Assembly (NCBI RefSeq): GCF_000002515.2
Contig: NC_006037.1
Coordinates: 496,001 to 560,000 of the forward strand
DNA length: 64,000 bases
Direction: 5' to 3'
Origin: Kluyveromyces lactis
Taxonomy: Eukaryota > Ascomycota > Saccharomycetes > Saccharomycetales > Saccharomycetaceae
Of the stretch, positions 39,671 to 49,639 are shown piece by piece. The notes under the pieces are model-generated. The model saw only the letters and a list, made by a program, of their open reading frames with translations, ran no database searches and was not told the DNA's origin. A program made the translations under genes and the position numbers. Numbering within the stretch: the stretch's first letter is position 1; every line of letters starts with the position of its first letter.

Positions 39671-40242
39671 CTGATCAAGAAGAAAAAGAATGACTTTACC
39701 ACCGAAATACCCAGAAATCTGCTCTTTAACTACATGCTTAATAAACTTTGAACTTAACCCATACCATATGTTGCAACATGAATACTAATACATAAAAGAT
39801 GTGCGTATGTATAGTTTCCGAATACCCTAAAATAAATAACTAGTTTAACTCAAATATGCATTATCAACAAGTCAAATACTACTACAACCACAGCAGTTCT
39901 AACGTGGCAATCGCCGGTGCTCGCCAAATATGGTATAAACAGGATCTTTTGAAGTAACAAATCTGACACTGACATAAAGTAAATCATAATGTTACCCTAC
40001 CCTTCTTCCGTGTCAAATGACTGAAAAATTTTTGCACTGTAAAGACGCTTGAGAGGGAAAGGAAGGAAAAAAGTCTAAATCAAGCAGATTGAATTCTTTT
40101 AAAACGAAGATTTATAACAACCCATCTCATCGCATGATTAAAATATGTGTACATGTATATATAGTTGGGAATATCTTTTTGTGGTAAACTACGAGCATCC
40201 CTAGATAGTGAGATTATAGAATAAATCATTAATCCAAACAAT
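39671..40242. other. GLG1-TIF1 intergenic region
   Basis: These 572 bases contain the GLG1 terminator region and the TIF1 promoter with RRPE and PAC motifs (listed separately). No gene seen. Confidence 0.6.
40022..40134 (+). promoter_or_regulatory. RRPE and PAC elements of TIF1
   Basis: TGAAAAATTTTTG (RRPE, 40022-40034) lies 90 bases upstream of CATCTCATCGCATG (PAC, reverse orientation, 40123-40134 and one base beyond), about 110 bases from the TIF1 ATG. This links the translation factor to the ribosome-biogenesis programme. Confidence 0.65.
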
Positions 40243-41433
40243 ATGTCTGACGGTATTACTGACATTGACGAGAACCAAATCCAATCTACTTACGACAAGG
40301 TTGTGTATTCCTTCGATGATTTGAAATTGAAGGAAGAATTGTTGAGAGGTATCTTTGGTTACGGTTTTGTCGAACCATCTGCCATTCAACAACGTGCTAT
40401 TCTGCCAATTATCGAAGGTAAGGATGTTTTAGCTCAAGCTCAATCTGGTACTGGTAAGACTGGTACTTTCTCTATTGCTGCTTTGCAAAACATTGATGAA
40501 AAGATTAAGGCCCCACAAGGTTTGATCTTGGCTCCAACCAGAGAATTGGCTTTGCAAATTCAAAAGGTTGTTATGGCTTTGGCTATCCACATGGACGTTA
40601 AGGTCCATGCTTGTATCGGTGGTACTTCTTTGCAAGAAGATTCCGAAGCTTTGAGAGGTGGTGCTCAAATCATTGTTGGTACTCCAGGTCGTGTTTTCGA
40701 TATGATCGACCGTAGAATCTTCAAGACTGACAACATCAAGATGTTCATCTTGGATGAAGCCGATGAAATGTTGTCTACTGGTTTCAAGGAACAAATCTAC
40801 AACATTTTCACCATGTTGCCACCAACTTCCCAAGTTGTCTTGTTGTCTGCTACCATGCCAGGTGATGTCTTGGAAGTCACTTCCAAGTTCATGAAGGACC
40901 CAGTCAGAATCTTGGTTAAGAAGGATGAATTGACCTTGGAAGGTATTGGTCAATACTACGTTAACGTTGAAGAAGAACAATACAAGTACGACTGTTTGAC
41001 CGATTTGTACGATTCTATCTCCGTTACCCAAGCTGTTATTTTCTGTAACACCAGAAGAAAGGTCGAAGAATTGACCGAAAGATTGAGAGAAAACAACTTC
41101 ACCGTCTCTGCTATCTACTCTGATTTGCAACAACAGGAAAGAGACACCATCATGAAGGAATTCAGAAGTGGTTCTTCAAGAATTTTGATCTCCACTGATT
41201 TGTTGGCTAGAGGTATCGATGTCCAACAAGTCTCTTTGGTTATCAACTACGACTTGCCATCCAACAAGGAAAACTATATCCACAGAATCGGTAGAGGTGG
41301 TCGTTTCGGTAGAAAGGGTATTGCTATCAACTTCGTCACCAATAAGGATATCGGTGCTATGAGAGAATTGGAAAGATTCTACTCTACTCAAATTGAAGAA
41401 TTGCCATCAAGCATCAGCGAATTGTTCGATTAA
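40243..41433 (+). CDS. TIF1: translation initiation factor eIF4A
   Basis: eIF4A is the DEAD-box RNA helicase that unwinds mRNA leaders within the cap-binding complex. The 396-aa protein (S. cerevisiae 395) has all motifs: the Q motif ([13 protein letters not shown]), AQSGTGKT (about 65-72), [12 protein letters not shown] (about 170-173), SAT, and [13 protein letters not shown] near the C-terminus. It ends SSISELFD. Codon bias is extreme, among the strongest in the window, so it is highly expressed. TIF1 and TIF2 are duplicates in S. cerevisiae (YKR059W, YJL138C); this is the single ancestor-type gene. Its promoter holds RRPE and PAC motifs. Confidence 0.98.
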   Translation: MSDGITDIDENQIQSTYDKVVYSFDDLKLKEELLRGIFGYGFVEPSAIQQRAILPIIEGKDVLAQAQSGTGKTGTFSIAALQNIDEKIKAPQGLILAPTRELALQIQKVVMALAIHMDVKVHACIGGTSLQEDSEALRGGAQIIVGTPGRVFDMIDRRIFKTDNIKMFILDEADEMLSTGFKEQIYNIFTMLPPTSQVVLLSATMPGDVLEVTSKFMKDPVRILVKKDELTLEGIGQYYVNVEEEQYKYDCLTDLYDSISVTQAVIFCNTRRKVEELTERLRENNFTVSAIYSDLQQQERDTIMKEFRSGSSRILISTDLLARGIDVQQVSLVINYDLPSNKENYIHRIGRGGRFGRKGIAINFVTNKDIGAMRELERFYSTQIEELPSSISELFD

Positions 41434-41888
41434 ACTTAATAAATAAAAAAAAAAATAGGAATAATCAACATCAGATCCAAACATTTATTAGGAGGAAAAA
41501 AAGTTAAGTTTGGCTTTGTCCGCTACTGTTATTTTCTTTAACTATCTCTCTATTCAAACTCTAATCTTACTTACTTTTAACCTTTATCTCTCTATGTAAA
41601 TCATATCTTCTAGAAAGAAACAAACGAATACATCTTCTGTATATCTTTACTGAACATACAAAGCTACAGCTTACCATGAAGGGTTTCGTTGAAGTTGCGT
41701 CTTATTTATGCACCATCGGAGTGGCTTTCACGTCCGTTTTTGATATTTATCATTTATAACTCTTTATGAAATTGATTTCACTACAAAAATTTTACTAAAT
41801 GGAGACATCTCATCTCATCTCATCTCATGGATGTAAAGAATAAAGAAAGGTTTGTTGCTACTCTCGATAAACCAGCGAACATTGGGCT
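41434..41888. other. TIF1-UTP30 intergenic region
   Basis: These 455 bases carry the UTP30 promoter (RRPE and PAC-like repeat). A 27-codon frame at 41676-41759 (MKGFVEVASYLCTIGVAFTS) encodes a short hydrophobic peptide; there is no further support for it. Confidence 0.5.
41785..41830 (+). promoter_or_regulatory. RRPE and PAC-like repeat of UTP30
   Basis: AAAAATTTT (41785-41793) is followed by four tandem CATCT units (41806-41825), which read as overlapping reverse GATGAG PAC cores. They lie about 60-100 bases upstream of the UTP30 ATG. Confidence 0.65.
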
Positions 41889-42701
41889 ATGCCAATCGAA
41901 TTAGATACTGATGGTGCTACAACCAAGGCTCTACGAGCTTTGACGAAACAATGTGAAGTGGATCCCAAGTTAGCTAACGATACCAGCATCCATTTGATCA
42001 TCAATACACAACAACCTGTTGGAATAAGAAACGACCACGTCCCCCGCATCATTCCTTTGAAACACAGCCAGATGAAATCTGCAAATGATGTGCGAATTCT
42101 ACTGATCTGTAAGGACCCAAGTACGCTATATCGAGATTCGTTGACGAAGGAAAAGGCTACGGCAGAATTATTCAAAGAAATTATCAGCGTCAAGAAACTG
42201 AAGCAACGGTTCAGAGGTAAAAAACTGAAAGAGTTATATAATGAATTTGACATGATAGTAGCGGATTACAGAGTTCACCATTTATTACCAAGTGTCCTGG
42301 GCTCAACTTTCTACCGTTCGAATAGAAAGCTGCCGTTTGTTGTAAGAATGTCAAAACAAATTAAAGAGAAAGGTTCCAAAATGAAGGAAGATTGTGACCC
42401 AAAATACGTGAAAGCACAAGTAAAGTCCATATGTAAGAATACCTGGTTTCTACCAAACAAAGACAACTGTTTAAGCATTAAAATTGGGGAAATCGGCGTA
42501 CATGCTGAGGCGGAATTAATGGCGAATGCAGAAGATGTGATAGACTTTCTGTGTGACAGATCAAAAAAGCCACAAGGTGGGTGCATCAAAGATGGGAAAA
42601 TCTCCTCTATATTTGTCAAGACTAGCAACAGTCTGAGCTTACCAATATGGAAGAAACTAGAACAAGAATCAATCGATGACGATGAAGAAATTAGGCTATG
42701 A
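41889..42701 (+). CDS. UTP30: Utp30, ribosomal L1-like protein of the 90S pre-ribosome
   Basis: Utp30 is a nucleolar, non-essential component of the 90S/SSU processome and belongs to the ribosomal protein L1 superfamily. The 270-aa product (S. cerevisiae 274) contains the L1-fold pattern: DVRILLICKDPSTLYRD, KKLKELYNEFDMIVADYRVH, LLPSVLGSTFYRSNRKLPFVV and a second alpha/beta part with LSIKIGEIGVHAEAELMANAEDVI and SIFVKTSNSLSLPIW. The first ATG gives MPIELDTDGATTKALRAL. It lies between TIF1 and KTR2 as YKR060W does, and its promoter has PAC and RRPE motifs. Confidence 0.94.
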   Translation: MPIELDTDGATTKALRALTKQCEVDPKLANDTSIHLIINTQQPVGIRNDHVPRIIPLKHSQMKSANDVRILLICKDPSTLYRDSLTKEKATAELFKEIISVKKLKQRFRGKKLKELYNEFDMIVADYRVHHLLPSVLGSTFYRSNRKLPFVVRMSKQIKEKGSKMKEDCDPKYVKAQVKSICKNTWFLPNKDNCLSIKIGEIGVHAEAELMANAEDVIDFLCDRSKKPQGGCIKDGKISSIFVKTSNSLSLPIWKKLEQESIDDDEEIRL

Positions 42702-42933
42702 AACAACTCCAATTGGTCTTACATGTACTTTAATTTAAGAATAAAAATACTATTATAGAACCCTCTCAAAAATAAGCATATCATTACATAGTTGTAATTA
42801 CTGGTGAATCCTTCCGTACTATGTGAAACAGCTAAATTTCTGCCCTTTCCTTCAAGAGGCTTGAGCAGTATATCTTGAACTTTGACAGATTTTTGATGAA
42901 AAAAATGTATGGAATTCTTAAAATAGGCACTGT

Positions 42934-44268
42934 ATGCAAACTTCATGCATATATAAGATGATCTATAGCGATGGCAGTTCCCTAGCTGGGTATTCGATGT
43001 TCGCCCTTCGGAGAGTGTACCTTGGTGCCTACGCTGCTATTGTATCACTGTCATTGACTTTATACCTTATCCGTGTGGGTTTTGCTGTCATTAAGGAAGT
43101 ATATCTGCATCAAAGAATAGAACAAGGCTTTTTCCCTAGATCCGAAGATGTCCTACACAAATATGACAACATAAGGCGGTTCAATAAGAGTTTTGGTGAA
43201 TTGAAACCGGCAAGCAATTCATATTTAGATGATTTGATCATTCCAGTTGAGAGAGATTCTATCATTCAAGAAAGAGAGAATGCCACAATATTGATGTTAT
43301 GCCGGAATTGGGAGATACCAGGTGTTTTGCAATCTATGCGCTCATTGGAAGATAGGTTCAATAGACGGTATAAATATGACTGGACGTTTCTCAATGATGT
43401 CCCATTCGATGATTACTTCATTGAAGCCACCAGTGCTATGGCTAGCGGTAAAACAAAGTACGGATTGATACCTAGTGAAGATTGGGACCGCCCAGCTTGG
43501 ATAGATGAAGAATTATTCGAGGAAAGGCTGCAGATGCTAAAGGAAAAGAAGGTAATATACGGAGACTCGAAATCGTATCGTAATATGTGTCGTTTCAATA
43601 GTGGGTTCTTTTTCAGACAAAAGCTTTTGGACCAATATGATTACTATTTTAGAGTCGAACCTGATGTGGAATACTTCTGCGATTTCCCATATGATCCATT
43701 CAAAGTCATGCGGGAGAAGAAGAAGAAATACGGATTTGTGATATCTATCTTTGAATATGAGGATACGGTAACGACATTATGGGATGCTGTTGAGGAATTC
43801 ATGGATACTTATCCAGAAATTCTACATCCTAACAACAGTCTAAGCTTTTTGACGGATACCACGATGGTGGGACGTTTTTTCCCTGTTGTTGATTCGAATA
43901 CAGACTATAATCTATGTCATTTCTGGTCCAATTTCGAAATTGGAGATCTAAATTTCTTTAGAAGTGACGAGTATCTTCAGTATTTCAATTACTTGGACTC
44001 CAAGGGTGGGTTTTATTATGAACGTTGGGGTGATGCACCCGTGCACAGTATAGGTGCCTCATTACTTCTAGACAAGAATGAAATCCACCACTTTGATGAA
44101 ATTGGATACAGCCATGTTCCATTTGAAACATGTCCCACGTCCATATCAGCACGATTAGTGCTCCGTTGTATGTGTGATCCTAACGGCGAATCTAATATTC
44201 CCATCCACCCAAACAGTTGCTTGATGAGATGGTGGAAAAACGGTGCCGGCAAACTATTTATTAGATGA
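42934..44268 (+). CDS. KTR2: alpha-1,2-mannosyltransferase, KTR2/YUR1 type
   Basis: This Golgi type II membrane protein of GT15 adds alpha-1,2-mannose to glycoproteins. The 444-aa product has a short cytosolic N-terminus, a membrane anchor at about residues 30-50 (YLGAYAAIVSLSLTLYLIRV) and a luminal catalytic domain. Family motifs are NATILMLCRNWEIPGVLQSM, CRFNSGFFFR, YYFRVEPDVEYFCDFPYDPF (catalytic Glu near 241), NLCHFWSNFEIGDLNFFRSDEY and HHFDEIGYSHVPFETCP. Internal ATGs at 42958 and later would shorten only the cytosolic tail. It corresponds to both KTR2 (YKR061W) and YUR1 (YJL139C). It converges with RPB4, with only 49 bases between the stop codons. Confidence 0.95.
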   Translation: MQTSCIYKMIYSDGSSLAGYSMFALRRVYLGAYAAIVSLSLTLYLIRVGFAVIKEVYLHQRIEQGFFPRSEDVLHKYDNIRRFNKSFGELKPASNSYLDDLIIPVERDSIIQERENATILMLCRNWEIPGVLQSMRSLEDRFNRRYKYDWTFLNDVPFDDYFIEATSAMASGKTKYGLIPSEDWDRPAWIDEELFEERLQMLKEKKVIYGDSKSYRNMCRFNSGFFFRQKLLDQYDYYFRVEPDVEYFCDFPYDPFKVMREKKKKYGFVISIFEYEDTVTTLWDAVEEFMDTYPEILHPNNSLSFLTDTTMVGRFFPVVDSNTDYNLCHFWSNFEIGDLNFFRSDEYLQYFNYLDSKGGFYYERWGDAPVHSIGASLLLDKNEIHHFDEIGYSHVPFETCPTSISARLVLRCMCDPNGESNIPIHPNSCLMRWWKNGAGKLFIR

Positions 44269-44317
44269 TGGAGCAGAGGTGAAACCGGGGATATATATAA
44301 GATATAGTACATAGGTT

Positions 44318-44920
44318 TTAGTATAAAGTTTCCAAATTCGATAATTCCTTTAGGATTCTTTCTAGATCTTCGTCAGATATCTTGGTTCCTAAACTTGGAA
44401 TTAGAGTCTTGGCTTCATCTGCATCTTCGCACGATAGAGAACCCAATTGCGCCACTTCGAATGGATGCAACCCTGTGGATGATAAAAGCTGTGATACAGC
44501 GGTTACTGTTTCCTGATCACGGAAACGTGAAAAATTCGTTAGGTATATCATGGTCTGCTTCAACGCTTGATTCTGTCCACCAGTGGTCTGTTCAAGCAAT
44601 CTATCTATATCCTGTAACTCTTTCTCCTGTGTTTGGGTATGCACATTGACGTTATCTTCATCATCCATGTCATCGTCCTTATTTGATGCACCATTGCTTG
44701 CCCATGTCTTGAATAATTTCCGACGGTTCTGTAGCGTTTCCTTTATAATCAAACGAGACTCACTCAAATTTAAAGCCACTAGGTTTTCCTCCTGCCCCTG
44801 ATGGTTGATTTGCTTCAAATTAAACTCTTCTCCCAAGTGTAAAGTGGCAGCATTCTCTTCTTCAACAAACTTCTTCAACCCACGTCTCTTGGTTTGAACA
44901 GTGGATGTAGATGTATTCAT
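44318..44920 (-). CDS. RPB4: RNA polymerase II subunit Rpb4
   Basis: Rpb4 forms the Rpb4-Rpb7 stalk of RNA polymerase II and also acts in mRNA decay and export. The 200-aa protein (S. cerevisiae 221) shows ENAATLHLGEEFNLKQINHQGQEENLVALNLSE, an acidic central linker, and the C-terminal helical Rpb4 domain (LKQTMIYLTNFSRFRDQETV, GLHPFEVAQLGSLSCEDADEAKTLIPSL) ending LSNLETLY. The acidic linker is somewhat shorter than in S. cerevisiae. It is divergent from YAK1, as in YJL140W/YJL141C. Confidence 0.97.
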   Translation of the reverse strand: MNTSTSTVQTKRRGLKKFVEEENAATLHLGEEFNLKQINHQGQEENLVALNLSESRLIIKETLQNRRKLFKTWASNGASNKDDDMDDEDNVNVHTQTQEKELQDIDRLLEQTTGGQNQALKQTMIYLTNFSRFRDQETVTAVSQLLSSTGLHPFEVAQLGSLSCEDADEAKTLIPSLGTKISDEDLERILKELSNLETLY

Positions 44921-45544
44921 GGTAAATTCGAGCTGTTATCTATAAGAGCGGTCCAAAAAAGTAGACGAGTGTAATCACAAAAAGTGCTATTCCAGTAATC
45001 AGCCACTTTGACAACGGTACAACTTAGATAAATGTAACTCCAGTTGATGTTTCGAGTGACAAAGTTAGTTTACCTCTCGTTTTAATCGTAATTGAATTTC
45101 CATTTTTTTTCCTAACGGTAATTATGCGAAAACTCAACATCAGAATATTGGCCCTATGACTTCATGACATGAATGTTCTCTGTATTTAAGGTATTAAAGT
45201 GAATCTTGGCAAAGCTGTTTGTTTGTACAGGACACCAGGGCTTATTTTTAGGGCAGCGCTGTATGTACTTGGTACTCATCGTGATTAGGTATAGCCAGAT
45301 TCGAATTTAGCTGTTTTTTAATATAGGAAGGCGTACATTCTTTAGCTGGTTTTGTTTCTGTTACTGTTTTGCTATAAGTTCTTTAAGCGAAACTCAGGGT
45401 TATTCAGTCGATATAACGTTTAAAAGGTATTTCCGTTGAAACTTTGAGTTGTGAATTGGTCATTTCTTTGTTGGAAGAGAGGCTTTTCTAATATTTTGCT
45501 GCAATAACGTGGTTAGACGTTGACTATAATCTGATATATAATAA
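44921..45544. promoter_or_regulatory. divergent RPB4/YAK1 promoter region
   Basis: These 624 bases separate the two start codons. They are AT-rich with several T-runs; I find no clear element such as PAC, CACGTG, Reb1 or Rap1, and no gene. Confidence 0.5.
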
Positions 45545-47659
45545 ATGGGGGATAAGAATAGCCTTTGGAACCCTGCGTTCATGGCTTCTCAGCAGGGAGC
45601 GTCGAGTTCGAATCAGAACCAGAACTTTTCTCAGACGCAGGCAAATACCCAGAATCAGGGCCCAGAGATTGCGCCTGATGGGCCAGCTGGGAGTAGCTCC
45701 AATGCAGGCGGGAATATATATGCAGGGCAGCAACAAGGCGGAAATGCGGCTGGTGGTTTCCAAATGCAGTCGCCACGTCAATCGATATTCAAAAACCCAT
45801 GGCAAGAGATTCCCCAGATACCTGAGTCTCAGAGGTCTACTATGAGGAAGCAATCCAACTTCCCCTTGCCCACTACTTACGAAGAAGATAACGCTGTAGA
45901 TGAATCCTCACAACAGTTCAGAAGGAGAAACTCATCTTTAGTAATACCACCTGCGCGTGCGGCAGGGCCTGATCCGTTCCTTTATGAGAAGCAACCGTTT
46001 CCCAACTATAATGATGCACAAAGAAGGCAGTCGGTTGCTGTCACTGGTGGCAGTCAACTTTCGCCACAGCAGGTAACGAAACCATCTCAGCTTAGGAAAC
46101 CTGGAATTAATACTGCGGGATATATGGCTGGCTCCATAAATTCTTCTGTGTATCCCGCTACTGCAGGTGCATACATGAGCACGCGTGGCGGCTCAAGTTC
46201 ACTTCCGTCGTCAAGGCCACCTTCTCCAATAATTATTGTCCCTAAATTCAACAAGATATTTACGAGACAGGACTTGAATCCCGTTATACATTCCACACCG
46301 AAATATAGACGTGCTTCATTAAGCAGCAAGACGGTCTCGCCGTTGATGGCTCTAACTAAGTCGTTAACTACCACTTATTCATTGTGTAATGACGATTTTG
46401 CATATCAGACATCAAAGAACCCGAAAAGAGTGCTAACAAAACCAAATGAGGGGAAATATAACAATGGACATGATAATGTCAACAGTGACTACATCCTTTA
46501 CGTTAATGATGTGTTGGGGGTTGAACACAACAGAAAATATTTGGTCTTGGACCTTTTGGGTCAAGGAACTTTTGGTCAAGTTGTGAAATGTCAAAACTTA
46601 ATAACAAAAGAGATTCTAGCAGTGAAAGTTGTGAAATCTAAATCAGAATATTTGAATCAGTCAGTCACTGAGGCTAAAGTTTTGGAATTATTGAACAGAC
46701 AAATTGATCCTAATAATGAACATCACTTCTTAAGGTTGCATGACACGTTTGTGCATAAGCATCATTTGTGTCTTGTTTTCGAATTGTTGAGTAACAATTT
46801 ATATGAATTGTTGAAGTTGAATGAATTCCATGGGTTGAGCATGACACTTATTAAAACATTTTCAAAGCAATTATTGGATTCACTATGTGTCTTGAAGGAC
46901 AGTAAGTTGATCCATTGTGATTTGAAACCGGAGAATATATTGTTGGTAAGCAACGATCGACCTGATTTAAAAGTCATTGATTTTGGATCTGCATGTGAGG
47001 AAACACGTACCATTTACACATACATTCAATCAAGATTCTATAGAGCTCCAGAAGTTCTTTTGGGGATTCCTTATTCTACCGGGATAGATATGTGGTCCTT
47101 TGGTTGTATCGTTGCAGAATTGTTTCTTGGTATACCTATCTTTCCCGGTAATTCTGAGTTTGATCAAGTTACAAGAATCGTGGAATCTTTGGGGATGCCA
47201 CCTGCATGGATGTGTGATATGGGTAAAAACTCTAAGAAATATTTCCATAAGATGAATACCACTGTTGAGAAAAAATTTAGAATGAAAACCATTGATGAGT
47301 TTAACTTGGAGTTTGCTGCTAACGAAGAGTCAGTGAAGAGATACGTGAAACATATATTGTTCGATGATATAATTCGTAACGCAAGAATTTCGAAAAGGAT
47401 TTCTGGGAATCCAGCACTTGTTGAAAGAGAAATAAAGAACAGGGACTGCTTGTTACATTTTTTGAGAGGAGTGTTGAACCTCAATCCACTCGAACGTTGG
47501 ACCCCACAACAGGCCATTTTGCATCCCTTCATCACAGAAGAACCTTTCACAGGGGAGTGGTACCCACCGGGTACCATTCCAAAGAAATCACAAACAGCTC
47601 GTAATCCTTCATTACAATTCGACTCTGTAGCGTTGGACAAGTTACAACTTGGCGACTAA
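45545..47659 (+). CDS. YAK1: Yak1, DYRK-family protein kinase
   Basis: Yak1 is a glucose-responsive Ser/Thr kinase that opposes PKA growth signalling and moves into the nucleus on starvation. The 704-aa protein (S. cerevisiae 807) has a low-complexity Gln/Asn/Ser N-terminal half with basic Ser sites (RRNSS, RRQS) that fit PKA. The kinase domain covers about 329-670: LLGQGTFGQVVKC (about 336), AVKVVKSK, HCDLKPENILL (about 457), DFGS (about 479), and the activating TIYTYIQSRFYRAPE loop with the DYRK Y-x-Y (about 488-492). It ends with HPFITEEPFTGEWYPPGT, the Yak1 tail. Position between RPB4 and TIM17 matches YJL141C. Confidence 0.96.
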   Translation: MGDKNSLWNPAFMASQQGASSSNQNQNFSQTQANTQNQGPEIAPDGPAGSSSNAGGNIYAGQQQGGNAAGGFQMQSPRQSIFKNPWQEIPQIPESQRSTMRKQSNFPLPTTYEEDNAVDESSQQFRRRNSSLVIPPARAAGPDPFLYEKQPFPNYNDAQRRQSVAVTGGSQLSPQQVTKPSQLRKPGINTAGYMAGSINSSVYPATAGAYMSTRGGSSSLPSSRPPSPIIIVPKFNKIFTRQDLNPVIHSTPKYRRASLSSKTVSPLMALTKSLTTTYSLCNDDFAYQTSKNPKRVLTKPNEGKYNNGHDNVNSDYILYVNDVLGVEHNRKYLVLDLLGQGTFGQVVKCQNLITKEILAVKVVKSKSEYLNQSVTEAKVLELLNRQIDPNNEHHFLRLHDTFVHKHHLCLVFELLSNNLYELLKLNEFHGLSMTLIKTFSKQLLDSLCVLKDSKLIHCDLKPENILLVSNDRPDLKVIDFGSACEETRTIYTYIQSRFYRAPEVLLGIPYSTGIDMWSFGCIVAELFLGIPIFPGNSEFDQVTRIVESLGMPPAWMCDMGKNSKKYFHKMNTTVEKKFRMKTIDEFNLEFAANEESVKRYVKHILFDDIIRNARISKRISGNPALVEREIKNRDCLLHFLRGVLNLNPLERWTPQQAILHPFITEEPFTGEWYPPGTIPKKSQTARNPSLQFDSVALDKLQLGD

Positions 47660-47974
47660 TGTAAGCAAACACATATGTAGCATTTTGACTTGATATTTTG
47701 TATAATACCGATCTAATTAACCGAATAAAATAGGTTCTTAATTCCATTCACACCGCAGTTCAGTCCATCTCTCAATATTAAATGTGATATTTTCAGAAAT
47801 ATATATGATATTTATGTACATGGGTTTAATATTCCTTTCGTTAAGAGATATATAGTCATTAAGTTACTCTGATGCAATGGATAGAGAAACAAGAAGAAGA
47901 GAAGCGTATGGTACAGCGCAGCAACCGCACGAAACAAGTTTAGAAAATGGGAAGTCTGATTATTCTTCCGATCT
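47660..47974. other. convergent YAK1/TIM17 3' region
   Basis: 315 AT-rich bases between facing stop codons; nothing else seen. Confidence 0.5.
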
Positions 47975-48439
47975 TCAAGCTTGCATTGGTTGATCTGGCA
48001 AAGGTGGGGCCATTGGCTTTGCTTGCCAAGCAGCGTATCTTTGGAACATCAAACCAACACCTTCAATGACACCAAGTAAACATGCACAAGTGATAGCTGA
48101 GTTTCTGGTATGCTTCCAACCTCCTCTGATAGCCAAAGCACCACCGGTGAAGAAACCGGCAATAATAGCATTCCATGGATCTTCTCTTTTCCTCACGGCC
48201 TTAACACCACAGTCAAAAGTAGAAAACAAACCACCCCATACACCGAAGTTACCACCGACAACTGGTGCTCTGGCCTTAATTGCACTGACAGCACCAGCTC
48301 TTCTTTCACCTAGTGGAGAGTTACGGAAACCCTTGATACCATGCCAAACACAACCACCAATGACACCCATAGCAAAGGCACCACCGAAATCGTTAAGAAT
48401 CACAATAGGACAAGGATCCCTCGAATGATCAGCAGACAT
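47975..48439 (-). CDS. TIM17: mitochondrial import translocase subunit Tim17
   Basis: Tim17 is an essential core subunit of the TIM23 presequence translocase of the inner membrane. The 154-aa protein has the acidic N-terminus [25 protein letters not shown] that gates import, four hydrophobic segments (about 17-35, 62-80, 88-105 and 112-132), and the Tim17/22/23 signature [34 protein letters not shown] around 60-90. Conserved Cys10 and Cys77-type residues are present. The order YAK1-TIM17 matches YJL141C/YJL143W. Confidence 0.98.
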   Translation of the reverse strand: MSADHSRDPCPIVILNDFGGAFAMGVIGGCVWHGIKGFRNSPLGERRAGAVSAIKARAPVVGGNFGVWGGLFSTFDCGVKAVRKREDPWNAIIAGFFTGGALAIRGGWKHTRNSAITCACLLGVIEGVGLMFQRYAAWQAKPMAPPLPDQPMQA

Positions 48440-48849
48440 ATTTGTATTATTCTAGATTATATTTGCCTTGATCCGAGAATTCAGTTTAAGCTCCAATATC
48501 GCTCTATGTCCTTGATATTAGCTGCCAAAAAAAAAAAGTAGATAGCCCTATCTTTCACCTTCTTTCTCCCACGAGTGATGTAGATTCTCTAATTCTGATA
48601 ATGAATCTTAAATGCAGAGATCAAGCATACAATCATTACAGACCTGAAGACCAGTTATCTCATGGTGTATGATGTCTAACTTTGCCAGTTCCAGTTTCAA
48701 TATTGAAAAATTTCTATGAAAATTCACGGCAGGGTAACGTTAAAACTAATAATTCATTCATTCATACTCAAAAGATACAAAATTATATACATATATGCTT
48801 AGATGATAGGCAATATGCCCTGCTGTCAGTAGCGTAAAGTGTTCTATGG
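48440..48849. other. TIM17 promoter region
   Basis: These 410 bases hold the TIM17 promoter and the ROQ1 3' end. A perfect 14-bp palindrome TTTCAATATTGAAA spans 48695-48708 and an A-run of 11 lies at about 48528-48538. No gene seen. Confidence 0.5.
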
Positions 48850-49104
48850 CTATGGAAGTGGATTCGGATGCGTCTGGGAATTGTTCGTTCCACCATCGGG
48901 CTCATTTTGTGATTCACCCTGTGGGAAGACGACATAGTAGAACGTTATCGGTACCGGCTCGAACTGGTTCTCGTACTGGTTATGATATTGGTAAGTTGGT
49001 AGGACGTTCCTATCTGGTTCCTTTGCTTGCTGGGACGGAGGTGCAAGTCTTCTGGTCTGTCTCTTGGTTCTTATTCCTGTTCTAGATCTGTATGATTTTG
49101 TCAT
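48850..49104 (-). CDS. ROQ1: probable Roq1-like stress regulator of ubiquitin ligase Ubr1 (84 aa)
   Basis: In S. cerevisiae Roq1 (YJL144W, 104 aa) is a stress-induced small protein that, after cleavage, binds Ubr1 and redirects it to misfolded proteins. This 84-aa product lies exactly where YJL144W lies, between TIM17 and SFH5 and on the same strand. It has a similar plan: a basic, Arg-rich N-terminus (YRSRTGIRTKRQTRR), a Gln/Asn-rich middle, one hydrophobic aromatic motif (PITFYYVVFPQGESQN, compare VIYYFVELTNLGIQEN as I recall it from yeast) and an Asn/Ser tail. A CCCCT stress-element core lies 200 bases upstream. The exact cleavage site is not conserved by eye. Orthology rests on position and the short motif. 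Confidence 0.6.
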   Translation of the reverse strand: MTKSYRSRTGIRTKRQTRRLAPPSQQAKEPDRNVLPTYQYHNQYENQFEPVPITFYYVVFPQGESQNEPDGGTNNSQTHPNPLP

Positions 49105-49193
49105 TACGGGGCGTGCGTGACTCTTCTGTATTGCTTAAGGATTTTGTACTCTCGTGATATTGTCTAAGCCTGCGAATGGACGCATTAATGAGC

Positions 49194-49217
49194 AAGGGAC
49201 GACCTTGGTCGTCCTTT
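49194..49217. repeat. near-perfect inverted repeat with 11-bp arms
   Basis: AAGGGACGACC faces GGTCGTCCTTT across TT, with a single G:T mismatch that would be a G-U pair in + strand RNA. It lies 90 bases upstream of the ROQ1 start. Confidence 0.7.
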
Positions 49218-49385
49218 ATATACAGATACTCCTTCCACGGATGTGAGTCAAGACCGATTTTCTTTCGTATTCCAAGAACTCGGTATCAAAGGTTACGGTC
49301 GATGCCCCTCGATGATTACTTCAGCCGCACAGAAATCCAGGCAGCAATGTCCGGAAAATCTATTTTCGTTCCGGAATCTTTCATC

Positions 49386-49413
49386 CACGTGATATACACG
49401 TGGATGTCACGTG
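49386..49413. promoter_or_regulatory. triple CACGTG array, 11-bp spacing
   Basis: CACGTG occurs at 49386-49391, 49397-49402 and 49408-49413, each start exactly 11 bp from the last, so the sites face the same side of the helix. The first two form a larger dyad, ATCCACGTG/CACGTGGAT. CACGTG is bound by bHLH factors such as Cbf1, Pho4 and Tye7. Confidence 0.75.
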
Positions 49414-49639
49414 AGAGTGGTTTTTCTTTCCCACTCTCTGTGTCTCTCTTTTTTGAGTCAGCTTACCATGACTCCATAAGAAAAGAAAGATTCGTCTCGA
49501 ACGTGGAATGATGCAGTTGAAAGCGAATTTCTGTTGAGAAATCGTTGACTTGGTATCCTTGCTTCCTCTGAGAGTTCTGGGATTCAATCTCTCTATTAAT
49601 TCGGTTGGTTCCGAACTGAGTCCCCGGGGCTCGATTATG

